This document shows, piece after piece, positions 28,370 to 37,062 of a DNA stretch of 64,000 nucleotides. The first letter of the stretch is position 1. Each line of letters starts with the position of its first letter. Both the position numbers and the translations under genes were made by a program. The notes beneath the pieces are model-generated. The model had not been told where the DNA came from, ran no database searches, and saw nothing but the letters and a program-made list of their open reading frames with translations. Source of the stretch: Methylobacterium sp. Leaf108 (GTDB lineage: Bacteria; Pseudomonadota; Alphaproteobacteria; Rhizobiales; Beijerinckiaceae); assembly GCF_001423265.1 (NCBI RefSeq), contig NZ_LMND01000001.1, positions 374,128-438,127 of the forward strand. The letters are read 5' to 3'.

Positions 28370-30655
28370 GTGAGTTGCCAGCCTTCGCCTTCCCGACGCC
28401 GACCGCTCCGACCGCTCCTGCTCCTCGCCGTGGCGAGCCTGTCCGGGATCGCGGCCGCCGCACCCGTGCGGGCCCAATCGACCGACGACGTCACCGCCGA
28501 ACGCCTGTCGCGCGAGGGTACGAGCGCGCGCCAGGAGGGGCGCGTCGACGAGGCGATTACCGCTCTGCGCCGCGCGACCGCGCTGCGGCCGGCGGACACC
28601 GACACCCGGCTCCAGCTCGGCCTCGCGCTGTTCGCCAAGGGCCGCTTCGACGAGGCGGGTGCCACGTTCCGCACGGTGCTGGCCGAAGCCCCCGCCTACG
28701 ACGACGCGCGGGCCGGCCTGGTGCGGGTCTCGCTGGCCACCAAGGACCTCGACGGGGCCGAGCGGGAGTTGGCCACCCTGAGGCGGAATTCGCCGAACGA
28801 CCCCGATGTGAAGGCCCTCGAAGCCCAGTTGGCGGCCGCGCGAAAGCCGCCGCCGGAGGCGCGACCGGCGATGCCTGCGAGTGCCGCGACGACGCCGGGG
28901 CCCGAGGCCGCCCGCACGGAAGCCCGGAGGCCCTTCGTCGAGGGTCAGGCGGCGCGCAAAGCCGGACAGTTCGACCGGGCCATCGCGCGCTTCTCCGACG
29001 CCGTCGCCCTCGATCCCGACGACGTCGACGCGCAGGTGGAACTCGGCCTGTCGCTGATCGCCCGGAACCGCTTTCCCGAGGCGCGCGCGGCCTTCCTCAA
29101 GGCGCTGGCCCGCACGCCGGACTACGGCGACGCCCGCCTCGGGCTCGCCCGCATCGCCTATTACGAGAAACGTCCCGCCGAGGCCGCCCGCGAAATCGGC
29201 ATCCTGCTCGCCCGCGAGCCCAGGAACCGAGAGGCGCTCGACCTCCAGGCCCGGATCGCCCGTGCGAGCGCGGACCTCGTCGCGGCGGCCGAGAAGGCCG
29301 CCCGCGACCGCGAGGCCCAGCGGATCGAGCGCGCCAGGAAGCAGGTGCAGGAGGCCGAGAGACGCAGCCGGGACGAGGCCCAGGCCCTGCGCAAGGCGGG
29401 ACGGTTTCCCGCCGCCGAGGCGATCTACCGGACCCTGCTGCGGGCCCACCCGCGGGATGCCGACCTCCTCGTCTCGGCGGGCGCGATGGCCGCCTTCCAG
29501 GGCAAGGCCCGCTTCGCCGACGCCCGCCGCGACTTCGAGGCGGCGGAGGCGATCGCCCCTGACTCCGCCGATGCGATCCTCGGCCTCGCCCGCGTCGATC
29601 TCTACGAGAGCCGCCTCGACGATGCTGCGGCACGCATCGCCCGCGTGCTCACCCGCCGGCCGGAGAACACCGAGGCACAGGCCCTGTCGGCGCGGGTGAT
29701 CCTCGCTCGAGGGGAGCCGGCCGAAGCGGAAGGGATCTTCCGTCAGCTGCGCACACGCCTGCCGCAGGACCCCGACATCCTGCTGGGACTGGGCGATTCC
29801 CTGCGCGGAACGTTGCAGGACGACGAGGCCCGCGTCGTCTACCGCGACGCCGCCGCCGTCGATCCGGCCTCGGCCGAGATCGAGGCCCGGCTCGCGCAGG
29901 CGATCCGCCCGCGCTGGCGGCTCGACCTCGACGGGTCGGTGAGCAGCCTCACCCGCGACGGCGACGGTTGGCAGGAGGGCAGCGCCCGCCTCGGCTACGC
30001 CCTGAACGAGCGCACCACGATCTCGGGCGGCGTCGAGGTCACGAACCGCTTCAGAATCGTCAACACGCTCATCGACGCCCGCCTCGACCATCGCTGGTCG
30101 GATGCTTCGACGAGCTACATCCGCCTCGGCGGATCGCCGGACGCGGTCTACCGGCCGATCGTCTTCACCGAGGCCGGCGGATCCTTGCGCGTCTGGAAGG
30201 GCAACGCGCATCTCGGAGCGACCCTGCTGACCCTGGACGCCGGCTACGCCAAATACGACGCCACCGAGGTCGAGACGGCGAGCCCCGGGCTGCAGCAGTA
30301 TTTCCTCGACGGACGCCTCTGGATCTCGGGCAGGGTCATCGGCACGCTGGCGAATTCGCGGGTGACGACGCGCGCACCCGACGGGTTCGCCTTCGTGCGC
30401 GACCGCCTCGACAAGTTTGGCGGCTATTCGGTGCGGGTGGACGGCATGCCCACCGACCGCCTGACGCTGTTCGTGGGCTGGGCGGATGCGCCCGACACCT
30501 CCGACGGCCGGGTGATCCCCACCCGGGCACTCTACGGCGGCGGCATCTACGACATCGACGACACCGTCAGCGTGAAACTGTCGGCCTCGCACGAGGACCG
30601 GGTCAAATCCTTCGATCGCACCAGCGTGAGCGTCGGCCTCACGACGCGCTTCTGA
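28370..30655 (+). CDS. TPR outer-membrane exopolysaccharide export protein
   Basis: A 761-residue protein beginning with GTG at 28370 and a signal peptide (RRRPLRPLLLLAVASLSG, cleavage near APVRAQS). Residues about 35-500 are TPR repeats, for example EEGRVDEAITALRRATALRP-like units, with a highly charged coiled segment near 300-345. From about 510 the sequence changes to alternating beta strands (LDLDGSVSSLTR, ARLGYALNERTTISGG) and ends in VGLTTRF with a terminal phenylalanine, as in outer-membrane barrels. This matches the PgaA/PelB/BcsC plan: a TPR scaffold in the periplasm and a barrel pore for the polymer. Confidence 0.88.
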   Translation: MSCQPSPSRRRPLRPLLLLAVASLSGIAAAAPVRAQSTDDVTAERLSREGTSARQEGRVDEAITALRRATALRPADTDTRLQLGLALFAKGRFDEAGATFRTVLAEAPAYDDARAGLVRVSLATKDLDGAERELATLRRNSPNDPDVKALEAQLAAARKPPPEARPAMPASAATTPGPEAARTEARRPFVEGQAARKAGQFDRAIARFSDAVALDPDDVDAQVELGLSLIARNRFPEARAAFLKALARTPDYGDARLGLARIAYYEKRPAEAAREIGILLAREPRNREALDLQARIARASADLVAAAEKAARDREAQRIERARKQVQEAERRSRDEAQALRKAGRFPAAEAIYRTLLRAHPRDADLLVSAGAMAAFQGKARFADARRDFEAAEAIAPDSADAILGLARVDLYESRLDDAAARIARVLTRRPENTEAQALSARVILARGEPAEAEGIFRQLRTRLPQDPDILLGLGDSLRGTLQDDEARVVYRDAAAVDPASAEIEARLAQAIRPRWRLDLDGSVSSLTRDGDGWQEGSARLGYALNERTTISGGVEVTNRFRIVNTLIDARLDHRWSDASTSYIRLGGSPDAVYRPIVFTEAGGSLRVWKGNAHLGATLLTLDAGYAKYDATEVETASPGLQQYFLDGRLWISGRVIGTLANSRVTTRAPDGFAFVRDRLDKFGGYSVRVDGMPTDRLTLFVGWADAPDTSDGRVIPTRALYGGGIYDIDDTVSVKLSASHEDRVKSFDRTSVSVGLTTRF

Positions 30656-30722
30656 TGGCGCGTCCGGGCCCCCCTCCCCCCGCGCGCACGACGCGACGTC
30701 CTCACGAAGGCGCAACGGTTCC

Positions 30723-31814
30723 GTGCCAGGGTCGGGCGGACGGACATTTCGGGCCTCGCACGTGTTCCTGACCCTCATCTGGGAGATCTCGCTGGGTCTC
30801 GCGGCCCTCTCGCTGGCGACGATGACGGTCCTCGTCGGGCTGCGCCTGAAGAGCGTCGGGCGCCTGCGCGACGAGGCGCAGCGGCGCGAGACCCTCCTCG
30901 GCCTGATGCTGGAATGGACCGAGACCGGCTACGCCAGCCAGGCCGCCGCGATCACCGAGGCCCTGTCGCGGGACCAGAAGCTCGCGACGGACCTCCTCGT
31001 CGAGGTCTTCGAGATCGTGCGCGGGGAAGGCCAGCAACGGCTGGCGGCCCTGGCCGAAGCGGCCGGGATCGGGGACCGCCTGCGCCGCGAGCTCGCGACG
31101 GGGCCGGTGCGCAACCGCCTCGCCGCCGCCGAAGGCCTCGCCTGGTTCCCGTCGGCGGCGACCTCGCAGGCCCTGGGCAAGGCCGTCCTCGACCGGCACG
31201 ACGACGTCAGCTTCACCGCCGCGACGACCCTCTCGGCCCACGGCAGCGACCTCATCTTCGATACGGCCCTGATCGCCCGGCTCGCCCAGGCCAACAGCTC
31301 CCGCCGCATCGAACTGGTGCTGGCCCAGTTTGCGCAGACGCGGCCGGAAGCCCTGCTCGACCTCGTCGTCGACCCTCGGCAGAGCGACCGCATCCGCACC
31401 GCGGGCCTCGACGCGCTGACGCAGACCGGGATCGAGGGCATCCTCGAACTGATCCTGTCCCTGGAACACGCGCCCTCCACCGACATGCGGGTGGCGGTGG
31501 CGCGCAACCTCGGCAGCCTCGGGCACCCGGACGGCTACGGCACCATCGCGCGCTACCTGTCCGACGAGCGCTGGGAGGTCCGCTGCAAGGCGGCCGAGGC
31601 GGTGGGGCGCGTGGGGCTGCTCGAACTCGGGCCGCAGCTCTGCGACCTCCTGCTCGACGACAACTGGTGGGTGCGCCACCGCGCCGGCGAGGCCCTGGCC
31701 CGGCTCGGCGACTTCGGGATCGGCGCCCTGCAGGAAATGGTGGCGCTGGCCGGCCAGACGACGCTCGGCCAGACCGCCGAGCACGTCCTTGCCGAACGCA
31801 AGCGACGCGCGTGA
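30723..31814 (+). CDS. Membrane-anchored HEAT-repeat protein of the exopolysaccharide locus
   Basis: A 363-residue protein with one N-terminal membrane helix (about 14-40, LTLIWEISLGLAALSLATMT) followed by roughly eight HEAT-like helical pairs, clearest in YLSDERWEVRCKAAEAVGRVG and LLDDNWWVRHRAGEALARLG near the C-terminus. The positive flank after the helix (RLKSVGRLR) suggests the repeats face the cytoplasm. It lies 19 bases before the GT2 gene, so I infer a scaffold for the synthase, perhaps replacing PgaD- or BcsB-like partners. The GTG start at 30723 is not certain. The family is not one I can name with a function. Confidence 0.82.
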   Translation: MPGSGGRTFRASHVFLTLIWEISLGLAALSLATMTVLVGLRLKSVGRLRDEAQRRETLLGLMLEWTETGYASQAAAITEALSRDQKLATDLLVEVFEIVRGEGQQRLAALAEAAGIGDRLRRELATGPVRNRLAAAEGLAWFPSAATSQALGKAVLDRHDDVSFTAATTLSAHGSDLIFDTALIARLAQANSSRRIELVLAQFAQTRPEALLDLVVDPRQSDRIRTAGLDALTQTGIEGILELILSLEHAPSTDMRVAVARNLGSLGHPDGYGTIARYLSDERWEVRCKAAEAVGRVGLLELGPQLCDLLLDDNWWVRHRAGEALARLGDFGIGALQEMVALAGQTTLGQTAEHVLAERKRRA

Positions 31815-31833
31815 TGGATCGGGAGAGCGCGTG

Positions 31834-33270
31834 ATGGACCTGACCGGCTTCGACCTCTCGATGGGGACGATCGTCACCTCGACCCTCGAGATCGTCCTGC
31901 TCATCGTGATCGGCACGGGCCTCATGCAGAACGGGCTCTACGTGCTGCAGCTCGTCCTGGCGATGCGGGAACTGGCGACGCAGCGCCCGGAGAAGCGCGC
32001 GAGCCTGCTCTGGCGGCGCTACGCCGAGATCAGCCCGCCGATCTCGCTGCTGGTGCCCGCCTACAACGAGGAACTGTCCATCGTCGACTCGCTGCGCTCG
32101 ATGCTGGCGCTCAACTATCCCGACTTCGAGGTCATCGCCGTCAACGACGGCTCCAAGGATTCGACCCTCCAGACGATGATCGACGGGTTCGGGTTGAAGC
32201 CGATCCTGCGTCACTACACGGAGGTCGTGCCCCACGAGCGCGTGCGCGGGCTCTACGGCTCGCCGGACTATCCCCGGCTGCTGGTCGTCGACAAGGGCAA
32301 CGGCGGCAAGTCGGACGCGCTGAACGCCGGCATCAACCTGTCGCGGTTCCCGATCTTCTGCGCCGTGGATGCGGATTCCATCCTCGAGAGCGACGCCCTG
32401 CTCCGGGCGGTCCAGCCCTTCATCGACGATCCGGTGCGGACGGTGGCGGTGGGCGGGACCATCCGCATCGCCAACGGCTGCCGGATCGAGCGGGGACGGG
32501 TGCTGTCCTTCGGCCTGCCGCGCAACCTCCTGGCCCTGTTCCAGACGATGGAATACCTGCGCGCCTTCCTGATGGCGCGTCTGGCCTGGAGCCGCCTGCG
32601 GACCCTGACCATCATCTCCGGCGCGTTCGGGCTGTTCAAGCGCCAGACCGTGATCGAGGTCGGCGGCTACAGCCACCGAACCGTGGGCGAGGACATGGAA
32701 CTCGTCGTCAAGATCCACCGCCACCTGCGCGAGCGCGCCCAGGACTACCAGATCGTGTTCGTGCCCGAACCCGTGTGCTGGACCGAGGCGCCGGAATCCT
32801 GGACGGTGCTGGGCCGTCAGCGCAGCCGCTGGCAGCGCGGCGCGCTGGAGACCTTCTTCCGCCACCGCGACATGCTGTTCCGCCCCCGCTACGGCCGCAT
32901 CGGCCTCTTGGGCTTCGGTCACGTCCTCGTCGTGGACGTCCTGGGGCCGCCCATCGAGGTGCTCGGCTACCTGCTGGTGCCGATGCTGTGGATGCTCGGC
33001 CTGCTGTCGGTGGAGTACCTCCTGGCGTTCCTGGCCCTGACCTTCGTGTTCGGAATCTTCGTGAGCGTCGCCTCGCTCATCCTCGAGGAGATCGAGTTGC
33101 AGCGCGTCCCCCGCGTCATGGACCTCGTCCTACTCACCGGCATCGCGGTCATCGAGAACTTCGGATACCGCCAGATCTCCAATTTCTGGCGCCTGCGCGG
33201 CATGTGGCAGTACCTGCGCGGCGCCCAGGGCTGGGGCGTGATGAGCCGCGTCGGCTTTCGCGGGGCCTGA
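31834..33270 (+). CDS. Processive GT2 glycosyltransferase (PgaC-like synthase)
   Basis: A 478-residue membrane glycosyltransferase. An N-terminal hydrophobic segment (about 15-45) precedes a GT-A domain with LLVPAYNEE (72-80), VNDGS (103-107), DADS (179-182), GED (285-287, catalytic base) and QRSRW (329-333), the complete set of a processive beta-glycan synthase. Three or more hydrophobic helices follow (about 370-440). It resembles PgaC/IcaA poly-GlcNAc synthases, though cellulose- or hyaluronan-type products are possible. The ATG at 31834 with GGGAGA eight bases upstream is chosen over ATG-like starts inside the HEAT gene. No PilZ domain is attached. Confidence 0.9.
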   Translation: MDLTGFDLSMGTIVTSTLEIVLLIVIGTGLMQNGLYVLQLVLAMRELATQRPEKRASLLWRRYAEISPPISLLVPAYNEELSIVDSLRSMLALNYPDFEVIAVNDGSKDSTLQTMIDGFGLKPILRHYTEVVPHERVRGLYGSPDYPRLLVVDKGNGGKSDALNAGINLSRFPIFCAVDADSILESDALLRAVQPFIDDPVRTVAVGGTIRIANGCRIERGRVLSFGLPRNLLALFQTMEYLRAFLMARLAWSRLRTLTIISGAFGLFKRQTVIEVGGYSHRTVGEDMELVVKIHRHLRERAQDYQIVFVPEPVCWTEAPESWTVLGRQRSRWQRGALETFFRHRDMLFRPRYGRIGLLGFGHVLVVDVLGPPIEVLGYLLVPMLWMLGLLSVEYLLAFLALTFVFGIFVSVASLILEEIELQRVPRVMDLVLLTGIAVIENFGYRQISNFWRLRGMWQYLRGAQGWGVMSRVGFRGA

Positions 33271-33579
33271 GGCCGGCCGTGGACGACAGTGTCGCGACGG
33301 GTTGCCCACAACAATCGATCCGGATCTCACCTGATCTTTCGACGCGGCAAGGAATCGCAAAACCGTCGTCAAGACAACGCTTTATCGCAAGGATACCGTC
33401 ATATGATCCAACGGTATCTTCAATGTGCTTGATATTTATCATGTATATAGTGAACTTCTTATCGGACGACGGAAATCTTTATCGACTTCGGCGCGCGACG
33501 ACGTTGAAGTTAATTTAACGAACCGCCCGCACTCTCGGGCCGATAGGCGACCTCGTCGAGGAGCGGCGGTTCAGGCAGG
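33271..33579. other. AT-rich intergenic region
   Basis: About 310 bases between the GT2 gene and the GGDEF-EAL gene. The stretch from about 33390 to 33530 is strikingly AT-rich for this genome and includes the small inverted repeat GTTAATTTAAC at 33509-33519. It probably carries the promoter for the signalling gene. I see no gene, RNA or U-tract terminator here. Confidence 0.5.
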
Positions 33580-35712
33580 ATGGGGATGGCTCGAACCTCA
33601 CGGCGTCTGTCGGAACCGCGTCATCCGGAGACCGGGATGCAACCGGCGATCGACCGTCTTCGGACCCTGTGCGGACTCGCGGCCGAGACGTTCCGGGTCC
33701 CCGTCGTGCGATTGATCTTCGACGACCCGGCCCTGGCCCTCCTCGAAATCCGCATGGGCGCGGACCACCCCGAGACCGAATCGGAACGCGAGGCCTGCGC
33801 CCGGATTCGTGGGTGGTGCACGAAGGCATTGCCGCCCGGCCTTCCGTCGAGCCCCGGCCTCCGCCTTCTGGCCCGCGCACCGGTCGCCATGGCGGACAGG
33901 GGCGCAATCGGCAGCCTGTGCCTGTTCGACGACGCCCACCGCCGGGTCTCGCAGAGCGAGGAGCGGCACTTGGCCGACCTCGCGGCCCTCGTCTCCGAAT
34001 GGCCGGACCTGCGGGAGGAGGTGGCGGGTGAGGCCCATCCCCCCTACCGGCAGATCCTGGAGATCGCCCAGGACGCCTTCGTGGGAGTCGATTCCGAGGG
34101 CGCCATCGTCGAGTGGAACGCGGCCGCCGAAGCGGTCTTCGGCTGGACCGCCGCCGAGGTGCGCGGCCGCCCGATGGCCGAGATCATCATCCCCGAGCCG
34201 CTACGGGCCCGGCACGCGGTCGGCATGGCGCGCTACCTCGCCACCGGGGCGAGCGCCGTCGTCGGCCGGTCCCGCCTCGAACTGACGGCCCTGCACAGGA
34301 ACGGATCGACCTTTCCCGTGGAGATGGCGATCTCCCAGTCGGGCGAGAACGACCGCATGCGGATCTCGGCCTTCCTGCGCGACATCTCGCAGGTGAAGGA
34401 GCGGGAGCGGCAGATCGCGCACATGGCCCAGCACGATGCGCTGACGGGTTTGACCAATCGGAGCCGGTTCCATGCCTGCCTCGCCGAACGGCTCGAGCGC
34501 CTGGAGCGCGACGGCATCCCCTTCGCGCTGCTCTACCTCGACCTCGACCGCCTCGTGGTCATCAACGAGACCCTCGGCCACAGGGCGGGCGACGCCGTGC
34601 TCGTCGAGGTGGCCGCGCGCCTGCGCGGCGCGCTCCGCCAGGAGGACGTGGTGGCGCGCCTCGGCGGTGACGAGTTCGCCATCCTCCAGATCGGGGCGGC
34701 CAGCCAGCCCGCCAGTGCCGCCGCCCTGGCCCAGCGCCTCATCGACGCGGTGACGGGGCCGACATGGGTCGAGGGCAAGCTCGTCGAGATCGGGCTCAGC
34801 ATCGGCATCGTGGTGGTGCCGACCGACGGGCGCGACAGCCGGACCGTGCTCAAGCGGGCCGACCTCGCCCTGGCCCGCGCCAAGGCCGACGGCCGCAACA
34901 CGCGGCGGTTCTACGAGACCGACATGGATGCCGCCGCGGAGGCCAAGCGCAACCTGGAGATCGACCTGCGCGGCGCCCTCTCCCGCGGCGAATTCGAAGT
35001 CTACTACCAGCCGCTCGTCGATGCGCAGAACTTGCGTCCGTCGGGAGCGGAGGCCCTGGTGCGCTGGCGCCACCCGCGCGTCGGCCTCGTCTCGCCCGCA
35101 GCCTTCATCGCCCTGGCCGAGGAGACCGGGCTGATCGTGCAACTCGGCGAATGGGTGATGCGCACCGCCTGCCTCGAGGCTGCCGGGTGGCCCGCGCACA
35201 TGCGGATCGCGGTCAACATCTCCGCCATCCAGTTCCGGCAGGCCCGGTTCGTGGAGATCGTGATGCACGCCCTGGCGGAGACCGGCCTCGCCCCCGAACG
35301 GCTCGAACTCGAGATCACCGAGACCGTCCTGATGCAGAGCCTGCCGCAGGTGGTGGACGCGCTCCACCTGCTGCGGCGGTTGGGCGTCCGCATCTCCCTC
35401 GACGATTTCGGGACGGGCTATTCCAGCCTGTCGTACCTGCGGAAATTTCCGTTCGACAAGCTCAAGATCGATCAGTCCTTCGTGCAGGACCTCGCCAACC
35501 CGGCCACGGCCTCCATCGTCCAGGCCATCGTCGCCCTCGGCCGCGGCCTCGGCATGACCGTCACCGCCGAGGGGGTCGAGACCGAGGAGCAGCGGGCCAC
35601 GGTCACGCAGTACGGCTGCACCGACCTCCAGGGCTACCTGTTCGGCCGCCCGGGGTCCAAGGACGACTTTTCGCGCGAGCACCTCACCGGCTGCAACCAG
35701 CATGCTGCCTGA
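33580..35712 (+). CDS. GAF-PAS-GGDEF-EAL cyclic-di-GMP enzyme
   Basis: A 710-residue soluble protein. A GAF-like sensor (about 20-150) is followed by PAS (about 155-275, ILEIAQDAFVGVDSEGAIVEWN), GGDEF (about 280-450) and EAL (about 460-705). GGDEF is intact (near 362) and preceded by an RQED product-inhibition site five residues upstream. EAL is intact (EALVRW near 490), with DDFGTGYSSLSYL. It can in principle make and break c-di-GMP; the net direction is not visible. NE replaces the common ND after the metal Asp (DRLVVINETLGH). The neighbouring exopolysaccharide synthase is the obvious candidate target. Start alternatives are 33586 and 33637. Confidence 0.93.
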   Translation: MGMARTSRRLSEPRHPETGMQPAIDRLRTLCGLAAETFRVPVVRLIFDDPALALLEIRMGADHPETESEREACARIRGWCTKALPPGLPSSPGLRLLARAPVAMADRGAIGSLCLFDDAHRRVSQSEERHLADLAALVSEWPDLREEVAGEAHPPYRQILEIAQDAFVGVDSEGAIVEWNAAAEAVFGWTAAEVRGRPMAEIIIPEPLRARHAVGMARYLATGASAVVGRSRLELTALHRNGSTFPVEMAISQSGENDRMRISAFLRDISQVKERERQIAHMAQHDALTGLTNRSRFHACLAERLERLERDGIPFALLYLDLDRLVVINETLGHRAGDAVLVEVAARLRGALRQEDVVARLGGDEFAILQIGAASQPASAAALAQRLIDAVTGPTWVEGKLVEIGLSIGIVVVPTDGRDSRTVLKRADLALARAKADGRNTRRFYETDMDAAAEAKRNLEIDLRGALSRGEFEVYYQPLVDAQNLRPSGAEALVRWRHPRVGLVSPAAFIALAEETGLIVQLGEWVMRTACLEAAGWPAHMRIAVNISAIQFRQARFVEIVMHALAETGLAPERLELEITETVLMQSLPQVVDALHLLRRLGVRISLDDFGTGYSSLSYLRKFPFDKLKIDQSFVQDLANPATASIVQAIVALGRGLGMTVTAEGVETEEQRATVTQYGCTDLQGYLFGRPGSKDDFSREHLTGCNQHAA

Positions 35713-35874
35713 CAGGGGTTCACGCCCCTGCTAAGCAGGCTGTGCGCATGCGGCCTTCCGCTCGAAGAGCGGAGCCGACCGAACGTTCGACCCTGGCCGG
35801 CGGTCCCGTTCTTCCTTCCCGGACCAGCCCCGCCGGACGGGACCGGCCTGTCAGCAAACGGATGTGACGACCCG

Positions 35875-37026
35875 ATGGCGAACGACCTCGCGCAACGGCC
35901 GTTGCGGCAACGCCAGACCCTGCTCGTCTATCTCGGCACCGTCGCCTTGGCGGTCGTCGCCCTGGCCGCGATGCATGTGGCCACCGCGACGGCGCTCGCC
36001 ACCCGCCGCGACGCGGTCGTCCTCCTCGACCTCGTGCGCGAGCAGCAGGCCCAGGCCCAGCGGATCGCCTACCTCGCGGCCCGAGCGGCGACGGGGGATA
36101 CCGCTTCGGAATTCCAGGGCGGACAACTCGTGACGCGCTTTGCGCGCACGCACGAGCAACTGCGCCAGGCCGACCGGGCGCTCGGCGTGTCGCCGGCGTC
36201 GGCCGAGGCGTTCCAGGCCCTCTATGCCGCGGGGGAACGTCCCCTGGTCGGGCAGGTCCAGGAGTTCCTGACCCAGGTCCGTTCCGCCGAGGACGGCGCC
36301 CGGCAGGATCCGAACAAGGCCGACCGGCTGTCGGCGATCGCGCGGTTCGCCGGCGAGACTTTCCCGTCCGGCCTCGACCCCGTCGTCAAGGCGTACCAGC
36401 GCAGCGTCGCAGCCAGGGCCGACTCCCTCGAATGGACCGCGCTCGGCCTCGGTGCCGTCGTCCTCGTCGCCCTCCTGACCCAGGGTCTCGCCGTGGCGAG
36501 GCCGACGTGGCGCCGGCTGGGCGCCCATGACGAGGCGTTCACCGCCCTCGGCGCCACGGACCCGGCCGGCGGCGCGCTATCGGCACAGAGCTTCGCCAGG
36601 CGCGCAGTCGCGGAGATCCGGCGGGCGCGACGCTATCGCAGGCCCGTCTCCGTCCTGGCGATCGCCACGGGGACCTCGGGCGAAGCCACCGATGGCGCGG
36701 TCCTTCGGACTCTCTACGGCGAGTTGTCCGAGACCCTGAGACCCAGCGACATCGTCGGGATGCACGAAACCGGCGTCTTCTCGCTGGTCCTGCCCGAGAC
36801 CGATCTCGAGGCGGCGGAACTCGCCGGCCATCGCATCCTGCGCGTTCTCGACGGGCGCTCCATGCCGGTCGACGGTCGGGTCGTGACGGTCGCCGTCAGG
36901 ATCGGGGTGGCGCAGATCCGCGCCGACGAGGCGGTCCCCGACGAGGCCTTGGGGCGGGCCATGGCCGCCCTGCGCGACGCTCGGGCGGGCGGCGGGGACC
37001 GCGTGGCGGTCGGCGCCACGCGCTGA
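35875..37026 (+). CDS. Membrane protein with degenerate GGDEF domain
   Basis: A 383-residue protein with two membrane helices (about 15-36 and 182-207) enclosing a periplasmic helical region of the kind found in PilJ-type or type-IV-pili sensor domains. The cytosolic end (about 220-375) aligns to a GGDEF fold, but the active-site loop reads ETGVF (298-302) in place of GGDEF. The inhibitory-site motif RxxD is kept as RPSD (289-292). It should not make c-di-GMP but might bind it as a receptor. It lies on the same strand as the GGDEF-EAL gene, 162 bases downstream, behind a small CAGGGG/CCCCTG hairpin at 35713-35730. Confidence 0.85.
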   Translation: MANDLAQRPLRQRQTLLVYLGTVALAVVALAAMHVATATALATRRDAVVLLDLVREQQAQAQRIAYLAARAATGDTASEFQGGQLVTRFARTHEQLRQADRALGVSPASAEAFQALYAAGERPLVGQVQEFLTQVRSAEDGARQDPNKADRLSAIARFAGETFPSGLDPVVKAYQRSVAARADSLEWTALGLGAVVLVALLTQGLAVARPTWRRLGAHDEAFTALGATDPAGGALSAQSFARRAVAEIRRARRYRRPVSVLAIATGTSGEATDGAVLRTLYGELSETLRPSDIVGMHETGVFSLVLPETDLEAAELAGHRILRVLDGRSMPVDGRVVTVAVRIGVAQIRADEAVPDEALGRAMAALRDARAGGGDRVAVGATR

Positions 37027-37062
37027 GCGATGATGCCCGTGGATTACGGAAGGGCGCTGGGA

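Noticed and set aside
35713..35730. CAGGGG/CCCCTG hairpin right after the GGDEF-EAL stop
   Set aside because: Six base pairs and no T-run; noted only as a possible weak 3' structure.
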